From: Halomonas sp.
Lineage (GTDB): Bacteria > Pseudomonadota > Gammaproteobacteria > Pseudomonadales > Halomonadaceae
Length of the DNA stretch: 64,000 nucleotides
Reading direction: 5' to 3'
Assembly (NCBI RefSeq): GCF_011050415.1
Contig: NZ_DRFS01000015.1
Coordinates: 62,001 to 126,000, forward strand
This document shows positions 57,105-64,000 of this stretch, piece after piece (positions within the stretch are counted from its first letter, which is position 1; every line of letters begins with the position of its first letter). The notes under the pieces are model-generated. The model worked only from the letters and a program-made list of their open reading frames with translations, was not told the origin of the DNA and ran no database searches. Both the position numbers and the translations under genes were made by a program.

Positions 57105-58418
57105 TTGGATACGCGCTTCCCCTTTGTTGATTGGTTTCGTAACGCTTCCCCCTACATTAATGCGCACCGGGGGCGAACCTTTGTCATCTTAATTGAAGGC
57201 GAAGCGATGGCGTCTGGCCGAGGGGAGCAGCTTATTCAGGATTTGGCGCTGCTGAATACCCTGGGCGTTCGCCTGGTGGTGGTGTTTGGCATTCGCCCCC
57301 AGGTGCATGAAGCGCTCACCGCCGCTGGCGTTGAACCCACCCGTATCGATGGTCGCTGGGTAGCGGATCGTGCGGTGATGGCCCATGTGGAACAGGTTGC
57401 CGCCCATCAGCGGCTATGGTTAGAAGCGCGCCTTTCCCTGGGCCTGCCCAGCACACCGCTGCATGGGGTAGAACTCAGCGTGATCTCTGGCAATTTGGTG
57501 ACCGCCAAACCATTAGGCGTGCGCGAAGGAGTCGATTTCGACCACAGCGGTGAAGTGCGCCGGGTGCGAGCCAGCGCCATCGAAGGCCTGCTGGAGAAAG
57601 GTTCATTGGTGCTGTTGCCACCGCTGGGGTTCTCAAGCACCGGCGAAGTGTTTGATTTAGATGCCTCGGAAGTGGCCCAGCATGCCGCCGTGGCGTTGAA
57701 AGCCGATAAGCTGATTCTGCTCGGTGAATCCGAAGGCTTGGAAGATGAGCATGGCGCGCTGCTGCGCCAGCTCTCCCCGGCAGAAGCGGAGCCACGCTTA
57801 AACACGGCTATCCCCGGTAGCGAATTGGCCCGCCACTTACAGGCGGCTTGTACCGCTGCCCGTGAGGGTGTTGCACGCACGCACCTGCTCTCCTGGCGCA
57901 ACCACGATGCCTTGCTCGGTGAGCTGTTCACCCGTGACGGCGTGGGCACCATGATTACCCAGCACCGCTACGAACAGCTGCGTCCGGCTACCTTAAACGA
58001 CGTGGCGGGTCTGCTTGAACTATTAGAGCCGTTAGAGCGCCGTGGCATGTTAGTCGCGCGCTCCCGTGAGCGGCTAGAGCACGAAATTGATGACTACATG
58101 GTGATCGAACGCGATGGCATGGTGATCGGCTGCGCCGCACTGCACGTATTCAATGACTCCAGTATTGCCGAATTGGCCTGCGTAGCCGTTCACGACAGCT
58201 ACCGAGGCGGCGAGCGAGGCGAGCGCTTGGTAGAAGCCATGGAACGCCGTGCCCGCCAGCGGGGTTTAAAAGAGATATTCGTGCTGACGACCCACACCGC
58301 CCACTGGTTTGTCGAGCACGGCTTCCGCGCCGCCAGCCTGGAAGACCTGCCCACACTCAGGCGTGAAACCTACAACCACGCCCGTAAATCAAAGGTGTTG
58401 GTCAAGCAGCTAACGTAA
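57105..58418 (+). CDS. argA: N-acetylglutamate synthase ArgA
   Basis: Makes N-acetylglutamate, the first step to arginine. The TTG at 57105 (GGAG eight bases upstream) gives 437 aa, the normal length; an in-frame GTG at 57060 would add 15 residues and has no Shine-Dalgarno. The N-terminal amino-acid kinase-like domain (about 1-280) binds arginine: SPYINAHRGRTFVILIEGEA, LGVRLVVVFGIRPQVHEAL, GVDFDHSGEVRRV. The C-terminal GNAT domain (from about 290) has LEPLERRGMLVARSRERLE and ACVAVHDSYRGGERGERLVEAM. Length matches Pseudomonas ArgA (432). Confidence 0.95.
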   Translation: MDTRFPFVDWFRNASPYINAHRGRTFVILIEGEAMASGRGEQLIQDLALLNTLGVRLVVVFGIRPQVHEALTAAGVEPTRIDGRWVADRAVMAHVEQVAAHQRLWLEARLSLGLPSTPLHGVELSVISGNLVTAKPLGVREGVDFDHSGEVRRVRASAIEGLLEKGSLVLLPPLGFSSTGEVFDLDASEVAQHAAVALKADKLILLGESEGLEDEHGALLRQLSPAEAEPRLNTAIPGSELARHLQAACTAAREGVARTHLLSWRNHDALLGELFTRDGVGTMITQHRYEQLRPATLNDVAGLLELLEPLERRGMLVARSRERLEHEIDDYMVIERDGMVIGCAALHVFNDSSIAELACVAVHDSYRGGERGERLVEAMERRARQRGLKEIFVLTTHTAHWFVEHGFRAASLEDLPTLRRETYNHARKSKVLVKQLT

Positions 58419-58456
58419 CCGGCTTTTTAAAAGGGGGCATCGTTAGCACCGCTAGT

Positions 58457-59035
58457 TTATGAGGTGACACCCGGCGCTATTGAAAACAGCGCCGGCATGT
58501 TTTGCGCTTCTTGTTGAATATTGTCATCTATCGGTGTGTCGTAGGTTTTAAGCAGATAACCCAGCACCGAATAGAAGCCTACCATGGCGATCAGGTCGAT
58601 CACTGCCTTGCGACCGATCGCCTCAGCAAGTTCGGCTTCCTGCTCCTTGGCCAGCATGCGCTTATCGAACAGCGCATCCACGGCATTAACGATAAGCCCA
58701 TCCACACCTTCAGGGTTGCCGCGAATCGCATTGATCCGGGCCTCAGAGAATCCCAGCGCGAGGGCGCGACTGACATGATGGGCCCATTCGTAGTCCGCGC
58801 CCATGCGCAGGCCTGCGCGAAGAATCACCACCTCGGTCAGTTCCGGGCCTAAGGCATTCTCCTTCACAACGTGCTGGCGCAAGGTAGTCCACGCGCAAAG
58901 CAGTGCCGGATGGTGGGCCATGGTGCGGTAGACGTTGAGCGCGCCAGCAAAGCCATCGCGTAAATCAGCGATCTCTTCAGGCCAGTCAGCATCGGTAATG
59001 GGCGGGCAGGGAGAGGGTGTCATGGAAGTTGTCAT
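58457..59035 (-). CDS. Carboxymuconolactone decarboxylase (CMD)-family protein
   Basis: A 192-aa all-helical protein. The CMD core is ELTEVVILRAGLRMGADYEWAHHVSRALALG (near residues 65-95). The CxxC pair of AhpD-type members is absent, so it is not a peroxidase of that type. Many such proteins are annotated as gamma-carboxymuconolactone decarboxylase-like without known substrate. It lies 56 bases after the aminotransferase on the same strand and probably shares its transcript. Confidence 0.85.
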   Translation of the reverse strand: MTTSMTPSPCPPITDADWPEEIADLRDGFAGALNVYRTMAHHPALLCAWTTLRQHVVKENALGPELTEVVILRAGLRMGADYEWAHHVSRALALGFSEARINAIRGNPEGVDGLIVNAVDALFDKRMLAKEQEAELAEAIGRKAVIDLIAMVGFYSVLGYLLKTYDTPIDDNIQQEAQNMPALFSIAPGVTS

Positions 59036-59091
59036 GGCTTAGCTCCAGTCAGATCGTTATCTAGATTGTTATTCAGATGGTTGTTGTTTTA

Positions 59092-60417
59092 TTACTCTGC
59101 GATAGCGGCGTCGATGGCCTCGGCAATAAGCTCAATCATCAAATCTACTTCGCAAGGTTCAATGATATAGGGCGGTGCCAGCAAGATATGGTCGCCGTTA
59201 ATGCCATCAATGGTGCCGCCCATGGGGTAGCTGATCAGGCCACGGGCCATGGCCTGGCGTTTGATCTTGGCGTGAAGCTTGCGAGCTGGATCAAAAGGCG
59301 CTTTGCTATCTCTGTCCGCCACAATCTCGATACCACGAAACAAGCCCCTGCCGCGAATATCGCCGATATGGGGGGATGCGCCGAGCGCCGCTTCAAGGCC
59401 ACTCTGCAGTCTCTCCCCCATGGCATTAACGTTGGCCAGCGTCTCTGGCCGTGCAATGATCTCAACCACTTTGTTAGCGGCTGCAGCGGCGACAGGGTGG
59501 CCAAGGTAGGTATGGCCATGCTGAAACAGTCCAGATCCATTGGCAAAACTGGCATAGATGTTGGCCGATAGCATCACCGCGCCGATGGGCTGATAGCCGC
59601 CACCGAGGCCTTTGGCGATGGTGACGATATCCGGCGTTACTCCATCCTGTTCGCAGGCGAATACCTTACCGGTTCTGCCCATGCCGCACATCACCTCGTC
59701 GAGGATCAGCAGTACGCCGTACTTATCGCAAATGGCCCGAACGCGTTTGAAGTAATCCGCCTCAGAGGCCACTGCCCCTAAGGTGGCGCCAACGACGGGC
59801 TCGGCAACAAAGGCCATCACCTCCTCGGGGCCAAGTTCTAGAATCTTCGCCTCAAGCTCATCGGCAAGCCGTGCAGCGTAGGCCTCTGGCGTTTCATCGG
59901 CGGCTTTGTCGCGATAGGCATAGCAGGGCGATACGTGGTGGGTTTCTGGCAGGATGGGCTGAAACTGCTGGCGCCGCATGGCATTGCCCCCGGTGGCCAG
60001 TGCGCCGATGGTGTTGCCGTGGTAGCTCTGGCGTCTGGCAATGATATGCCGCCGCTGGGGCTGATTAATCTCGACAAAGTACTGCCGGGCCATTTTCAGC
60101 GCCGCTTCAACGGCCTCCGAACCCCCCGATACCAGGTAGACATAATCCAGCCCGACCGGGGCTAAATCCACCAGCTTTTCAGCTAGCGCTTCGGCAGCAT
60201 CGGTGGTGAAAAAAGCGGTATGGGCGTAACAGAGATGATCGATCTGCGAGCGCATCGCCGCCAGCACTTCCGGGTGTGCGTGGCCTACACTGGTGACCGC
60301 CGCGCCTCCTGATCCATCCAAATAGCGACGCCCAGCGGTATCGGTGATATAGACGCCCTGCGCCGACGCTGCATGGGGCAGGGCCCCGCCAATGCCACGG
60401 TGAAGAATACGCGTCAT
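59092..60417 (-). CDS. Class III PLP-dependent aminotransferase
   Basis: A 441-aa omega-amino acid:pyruvate/beta-alanine-type aminotransferase (fold type I). The PLP Lys is in VTIAKGLGGGYQPIGA near residue 270, with the phosphate-binding VSGGSEAVEAALKMAR near 95, SYHGNTIGALA near 130, and LILDEVMCGMGRTG near 240. Substrate cannot be assigned from sequence. The neighbouring RpiR-type regulator and the CMD protein suggest catabolism of an amine or amino acid. The ATG has GGAAAGGATCC upstream. Confidence 0.92.
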   Translation of the reverse strand: MTRILHRGIGGALPHAASAQGVYITDTAGRRYLDGSGGAAVTSVGHAHPEVLAAMRSQIDHLCYAHTAFFTTDAAEALAEKLVDLAPVGLDYVYLVSGGSEAVEAALKMARQYFVEINQPQRRHIIARRQSYHGNTIGALATGGNAMRRQQFQPILPETHHVSPCYAYRDKAADETPEAYAARLADELEAKILELGPEEVMAFVAEPVVGATLGAVASEADYFKRVRAICDKYGVLLILDEVMCGMGRTGKVFACEQDGVTPDIVTIAKGLGGGYQPIGAVMLSANIYASFANGSGLFQHGHTYLGHPVAAAAANKVVEIIARPETLANVNAMGERLQSGLEAALGASPHIGDIRGRGLFRGIEIVADRDSKAPFDPARKLHAKIKRQAMARGLISYPMGGTIDGINGDHILLAPPYIIEPCEVDLMIELIAEAIDAAIAE

Positions 60418-60576
60418 GGATCCTTTCCCTCATTATTAAACGGTGAGAAATTCATATGACAATGAGATTGGCACATCTATAGAGATATTTACAACAAATA
60501 AATCATTTTTATATATAATGAAACATATGGATCTTTTTCAAAGAGCCTACCGACTATTTTTAGAGAGCAACCGCCT
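60418..60576. promoter_or_regulatory. Divergent regulatory region of the aminotransferase and rpiR genes
   Basis: An AT-rich 159-base gap. It contains a -10 TATAAT (60514-60519, plus strand) and the repeated half-site pair CATATG within TTCATATGAC (near 60451) and ACATATGG (near 60522), each preceded by GAAA. These could be RpiR binding sites. No -35 of normal spacing is clear (TTTACA at 60488 is 20 bases from the -10). Confidence 0.4.
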
Positions 60577-61452
60577 ATGCCGCTGAAAGAGCAGATAATT
60601 GCCCAGTACGATGCTATGTCACCGCAGTTGCAACGTTCAGCTCGCTACGTTCTTGAGCATCCCGAGGAAGTGGCGTTGGTTTCCATGCGCGAGGTGGCGC
60701 GCCTAGCGGGGGTACAGCCCGCCACCATGACCCGGCTGGCAAAGTTTTTAGGCTTGTCTGGGTATGACGAACTTCGCGCGCATTATGCGGCGGCGCTGCG
60801 TCAGGGCGGCGATGGTTTTGCCGCCAAGGTTCGTCAGCGAGTAGAGGAAGGCAGTGAAGCGCTGGAAGGCGATATCGCCTCGCATATGCTTCAAGGGCTG
60901 AGTGCCCAGCTTGCTAAGCTCAGCGAGCCCGATTCGCTCAAACGGTTGCAAGCCACCGCCAATCGGTTGAGGTCAGCAAGAAAGGTTTACGTGCTAGGTT
61001 TGCGATCCTGCCATGCCGTTGCTTGGCATTTCCATTATGTGATGACCCTTTTGGGTGACCGTTCGGTTCATCTGGATGGGCCAGGAGGAACCGGTGGAGA
61101 CGCGCTAATTCGCGCGACATCGGAAGACGTAATGCTGGTTATCTCCATCAAACCGTATGCCACAGGGACGCTGGAACTTGCCCAGCTGGCAAAAGAGCAG
61201 GGGGTGGGGATTGTTTCGATCACCGATAGCGAAGTGTCGCCGCTGGTAGCGCTGTCAGAGCAGGCTATTTTTTGCCCCACGGAAAGTGATAGCTTCTTCC
61301 ATACGCTAACTCCCGCATTAGCGGTCTCGGAAGTACTGTGCAGCTTATTGGCGGAGTTTGACCGGCCTAAGGCACTTGAGGCATTGCAGCAAACGGATCA
61401 ACATCTCTTAAATCTCAATACCTATTCGACCGCTATTCCTAAACGGCAGTGA
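60577..61452 (+). CDS. RpiR-family transcriptional regulator (HTH plus SIS domain)
   Basis: A 291-aa regulator. The N-terminal helix-turn-helix (residues 1-77) has SMREVARLAGVQPATMTRLAKFLGLSGYDELR. The C-terminal SIS sugar-phosphate-binding domain (from about 130) has ARKVYVLGLRSCHAVAWHF, VMLVISIKPYATGTLELAQLAKEQGVGIVSITDS and a Ser-rich loop ESDSFFHT. Divergent from the aminotransferase, which it probably controls. The ligand is not identifiable; members near amino-acid catabolic genes are known. Confidence 0.92.
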   Translation: MPLKEQIIAQYDAMSPQLQRSARYVLEHPEEVALVSMREVARLAGVQPATMTRLAKFLGLSGYDELRAHYAAALRQGGDGFAAKVRQRVEEGSEALEGDIASHMLQGLSAQLAKLSEPDSLKRLQATANRLRSARKVYVLGLRSCHAVAWHFHYVMTLLGDRSVHLDGPGGTGGDALIRATSEDVMLVISIKPYATGTLELAQLAKEQGVGIVSITDSEVSPLVALSEQAIFCPTESDSFFHTLTPALAVSEVLCSLLAEFDRPKALEALQQTDQHLLNLNTYSTAIPKRQ

Positions 61453-61552
61453 GAGGAGGGGCTTGGTAATCCAATATTGATAGCGGATAAATACGATGAT
61501 TATTCCCAAGCGATAATTTTTAGTAGTTTAGAAGGCTTTCTGAAGGGAGATA

Positions 61553-61616
61553 TTCCCGATCGGGAACATTTTAACGCTGCAGTGTTTTTGAGCCAGGGCG
61601 GCTTAAAGCCGCCCTG
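61553..61616. terminator. Palindrome and hairpin between convergent genes
   Basis: Two structures: TTCCCGATCGGGAA (61553-61566), a perfect 14-bp palindrome, and a 9-bp stem CAGGGCGGC / GCCGCCCTG with loop TTAAA (61594-61602 and 61608-61616). The second likely ends the rpiR and/or short-chain dehydrogenase transcripts, although no long T run follows on either strand. Confidence 0.5.
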
Positions 61617-61645
61617 TTAATGTTTGCTCTCTCTTAATCAAACCC

Positions 61646-62500
61646 TTAGGTATTTAAGATAACGCCGCCATTTAAGTGCAACGTTTGGCCGCTCATATAG
61701 GATGACTCTTCGCAGGCCAGGTAGACATAGGCAGGGCCCATTTCGCTAGGCTGGCCTGCGCGCTTCATGGGTACCTGATTACCAAATGAGGCGACTTTCT
61801 CTTCATCAAAGCTTGCCGGTATCAGCGGTGTCCACACTGGTCCTGGTGCCACGGCATTCACGCGAATACCACGATCCATCAACGACATCGCCAGCGAACG
61901 CACCAAACCTTGAATGGCACCTTTGGTGGCAGTGTAATCAATCAGCGTATCATTACCTTTAAAGGCATTGATTGATGAGGTGGCGATAATGGTGTCGCCC
62001 TTGTTGAGATGCGGCAGAGCCGATTTGGTGAGATAAAAGTGGCTGAAGATATTGGTCTGAAACGTGCGCAGCAGCTGATCATCGGGAATCTCGGTAATGT
62101 CATCCCAATCGTACTGTTCAGCGGCATTATTGATCACAATATTGATCTTACCGAAGTGGTCTAGGGTGCGCTTAACGATCTCTCGGCAAAATGCAGGTTC
62201 AGCGACATCGCCTTTCAGCACTAGGCATCGGCGGCCTTCAGCTTCTACCAGCCGCTTGGTATCTTCGGCATCTTTATCTTCTTTCAGGTGCACAATCACG
62301 CTATCGGCACCTTCGCGGGCGTAGTGAACTGCCACTGCGCGGCCAATACCGCTATCGCCGCCGGTAATAATCGCCACTTTATCAAGCAGCTTTTCAGCGC
62401 CGCGATAGCTCTCGCGAATGTATTCAGGCTCAGGGTGCATGGCGTGTTCATCGCCAGGCTGCTTATCTTGATGCTGTGGGGGTTGCTGTTGATCACTCAT
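61646..62500 (-). CDS. Short-chain dehydrogenase/reductase (YghA-like)
   Basis: A 284-aa NAD(P)-dependent oxidoreductase with the long N-terminal extension of the YghA/general-stress GSP39 subgroup (HPEPEYIRESYRGAEKLLDKVA). The glycine motif ITGGDSGIGRAVAV is near residues 45-58, NNAAEQYDW near 124, Ser of TSSINAF near 174, and the YTATKG catalytic Tyr/Lys near 188. The substrate is unknown. No operon partner; the upstream region is the 516-base AT-rich gap. Confidence 0.92.
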   Translation of the reverse strand: MSDQQQPPQHQDKQPGDEHAMHPEPEYIRESYRGAEKLLDKVAIITGGDSGIGRAVAVHYAREGADSVIVHLKEDKDAEDTKRLVEAEGRRCLVLKGDVAEPAFCREIVKRTLDHFGKINIVINNAAEQYDWDDITEIPDDQLLRTFQTNIFSHFYLTKSALPHLNKGDTIIATSSINAFKGNDTLIDYTATKGAIQGLVRSLAMSLMDRGIRVNAVAPGPVWTPLIPASFDEEKVASFGNQVPMKRAGQPSEMGPAYVYLACEESSYMSGQTLHLNGGVILNT

Positions 62501-63016
62501 GTGCGGTCACTCCATTGTTGGCACAGAATAGTTGGTACAAAACGGTTGGCACAAAAATACGCCTACCCATCCTCGGGTTCTCGTCACCCTTTAACGTAGA
62601 CCAAAGATGTAGAAATAAGCAAACTCAGAGCGGGCTAATCAAGTAGTTATTTAATTTAATAATATTAAAAATCAAGTTTAGAGTTTATTTTTAGTTTGTA
62701 TCTAATGTTTTAATTTTAATAGTTAACTTATGTTATTAATGTTTGTTAACTAGTCATCTTTTTTGATAAGTTCTGGTAGACATAAATTGACAATGGTTGG
62801 CTGCCCGCTATGTTTTATAGATGGTCTACTTGGTAAAAAATAAACCAGTAATAGATGATCCGTAATAGATAGGCCGTAAGAGTTAGGTTTATTTAAACTT
62901 ATAAATTTATCTCTTTAAAATTAGTTTATTTGTATTGTGCTGAGTAGATTTGACGTTGCGATGATTTTGTTTCACCACGGATGCTGACAAGTGAGACGAC
63001 AAGGAGGAAGTGACAG
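62501..63016. other. AT-rich 516-base gap
   Basis: No gene recognised. The core 62640-62930 is strikingly AT-rich. It separates divergently transcribed genes and must hold their promoters. It contains the tandem repeat at 62848 (separate entry). A ribosome site AAGGAGG precedes the next ATG at 63017. Confidence 0.5.
62848..62889 (+). repeat. Three 14-bp tandem units
   Basis: GTAATAGATGATCC, GTAATAGATAGGCC and GTAAGAGTTAGGTT lie head to tail (62848-62861, 62862-62875, 62876-62889). The first two share 11 of 14 bases, starting with the same nine; the third is weaker. Spacing of 14 bases is not a helical repeat. It may be an activator array upstream of 63017 or a chance duplication. Confidence 0.5.
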
Positions 63017-63673
63017 ATGATCGATCAAGGAAATCAGACAAATACAGGCCCAGGCTCCCCACACCCGGACACTCAATCAGAGACATTGACGGCAGAAAAA
63101 CTCAAGCAACAAGGGCATGAGTCAGTTCATGAAGTAGGTGAGGTAGTTCAACAGCAAGCTGAGGATTATTACACTCAGCAACGCGATAATGCTGCGGAAC
63201 AGACCCAAAAATTGACCGGCGTTCTGCAAAAAATGGCGGATGAATTTGATCAGCAGCAGCAGCCATTTTTCTCTAAACAAGCGAGAAAATTTGCAGACAC
63301 TACCGAGCGCTTTTCCCATAATCTGCGAGATAAAGACTTACGCAGCGTATGCAGTGAAGCCCAGAGCTTTAGTCGCCGTGAACCGGCGTTGTTTGTGGGT
63401 GGATTAATAGCGGCAGGATTTTTAGTCTCCCGGTTTTTACGTAGTTCTAGCCACCACACGCATACTGCTGACGCTACCACTGAAGGGCACCATTTAAATC
63501 CTTCGCCTAACTACACGGCGGGTAGCCCGATGCAGGGTTCTACGCCCTCCATGCCGCCGACTGGTTCGGCTCCCAAGCCCACTACGCCTGGAACCCCGTC
63601 TACTAGCCTTTCAGATGGTCCTTCCCATGGGCGTGGCGGTGTAAACGAGCAAGGGACTAGCGAACGATTTTAA
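63017..63673 (+). CDS. Hypothetical membrane-anchored protein, Gln-rich then Pro/Ser/Thr-rich
   Basis: A 218-aa protein of unknown function. The N-terminal part (1-110) is hydrophilic and Gln/Glu-rich, predicted helical (VGEVVQQQAEDYYTQQRDNAAEQTQ), followed by one short hydrophobic helix (ALFVGGLIAAGFLVSRFL near 128-145). The rest is low-complexity, Pro/Ser/Thr/Gly/His-rich. It has some resemblance to nutrient-deprivation and DUF-type stress proteins, but no confident family. Strong AAGGAGG ribosome site. Followed after 38 bases by a holin-superfamily gene. Confidence 0.6.
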   Translation: MIDQGNQTNTGPGSPHPDTQSETLTAEKLKQQGHESVHEVGEVVQQQAEDYYTQQRDNAAEQTQKLTGVLQKMADEFDQQQQPFFSKQARKFADTTERFSHNLRDKDLRSVCSEAQSFSRREPALFVGGLIAAGFLVSRFLRSSSHHTHTADATTEGHHLNPSPNYTAGSPMQGSTPSMPPTGSAPKPTTPGTPSTSLSDGPSHGRGGVNEQGTSERF

Positions 63674-63711
63674 CCATGTAGGCGCTCTTTTCGAGAGCAG
63701 GGAGGCACAGA

Positions 63712-64000
63712 ATGGATTCAGATAACAAAACCACGCCACAAAGTTCTTCGGTGGGATCACTATTATCCACGGTGATGCAGGAGCTTAGCTCGTTAGTTCG
63801 CAATGAAGCAGAGCTTGCCAAGACAGAAATGTCAGAAAAAACCCATCAGGCAATGGCGGCAATAGCCGCAATCGCAATTGCTGGTGCGGTACTGTTCGGC
63901 GGCTTTCTGGCGCTGCTCGCGGCGGCAATTTTTTTGCTCAATGAAGTGCTGCCCCCCGATACCACGCCATGGCTATCGGCGATCATTGTCGGCGGTGTAG
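63712..64000 (+). CDS. Phage-holin-superfamily (holin-X type) membrane protein, partial
   Basis: The frame starts at ATG 63712 (GGGAGGCACAGA upstream) and is cut by the right edge after 96 codons. It begins MDSDNKTTPQSSSVGSLLST, then VMQELSSLVRNEAELAKTEM, and two hydrophobic segments (AAIAAIAIAGAVLFGGFLAL and the next, ending IIVGGV). This pattern matches chromosomal Phage_holin_3_6 proteins, which are membrane proteins, not true phage lysis genes. Probably co-transcribed with the gene before; in related genomes a DUF3618-type gene often follows. Confidence 0.75.
   Translation, partial: MDSDNKTTPQSSSVGSLLSTVMQELSSLVRNEAELAKTEMSEKTHQAMAAIAAIAIAGAVLFGGFLALLAAAIFLLNEVLPPDTTPWLSAIIVGGV

Noticed and set aside
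58757..58770. GCGAGGGCGCG-like word in the CMD gene as a third repeat copy
   Set aside because: Match stops after ten bases and lies within a coding region with no inverted ends.

Overview
The window reads as a chromosomal segment of a moderately GC-rich gammaproteobacterium, most likely Halomonas/Vreelandella or a close relative in the Halomonadaceae. This rests on protein similarity as I recall it and on gene order: pilQ-aroK-aroB-gltBD, pyrG-kdsA-eno, fdxA-mutS-pncC-recA-recX-alaS-lysC-csrA-tRNA(Ser)-tRNA(Arg), and smc...zipA-ligA. This order is close to Pseudomonas, with several breaks. No prophage, IS transposase or CRISPR array is visible. Nearly all of the sequence is core metabolism, information processing and envelope genes.

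Layout. 1-9.5 kb: end of the type IV pilus secretin gene, shikimate pathway aroK/aroB, a regulatory-looking gap, and the gltBD glutamate synthase operon. 9.5-14 kb: an intergenic repeat, then CTP synthase, KDO-8-P synthase and enolase. 13.8-14.3 kb: two GacA-type boxes, the enolase terminator and a GGA-rich small RNA of the RsmZ/CsrB class. 14.3-24.3 kb: fdxA and mutS on the minus strand (a second repeat lies between them), then pncC, recA (with a LexA box), recX, alaS, lysC and csrA. 24.4-24.8 kb: three tRNA genes. 25-29.6 kb: dusC and the Na+-pumping oxaloacetate decarboxylase oadGAB. 29.7-30.8 kb: yigZ behind an SOS-box-controlled UmuD/LexA-like gene that lacks the catalytic serine. 30.9-38.2 kb: a complete cytochrome c maturation operon ccmABCDEFGHI running into smc. 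41.7-43.9 kb: a D-tartrate dehydratase gene and a divergent LysR regulator, sitting between smc and zipA. 44.4-48.7 kb: a very long zipA, ligA and a YheU-family gene. 48.7-58.4 kb: mnmC, yciI, a PHP-domain exonuclease gene, yciO, an ion channel, a CYTH protein, a PhoU-like/PiT phosphate module and argA. 58.4-64 kb: a CMD-family protein, a class III aminotransferase, an RpiR regulator, a short-chain dehydrogenase and the start of a stress/envelope operon that runs off the right edge.

How the parts connect. The most informative system is post-transcriptional: a candidate GacA-activated Rsm/Csr sponge RNA (about 14019-14191) and its presumed target protein CsrA (24110-24298) lie 10 kb apart. The best GacA box is centred about 181 bp upstream of the predicted sRNA start, which is the geometry known from Pseudomonas rsm genes. 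A second circuit is the SOS response: recA has one LexA box and the serine-less UmuD-like gene has two, and it is translationally coupled to yigZ. A third link is metabolic: D-tartrate dehydratase yields oxaloacetate, the substrate of the OadGAB sodium pump, although the two loci are 12 kb apart and no shared control is visible.
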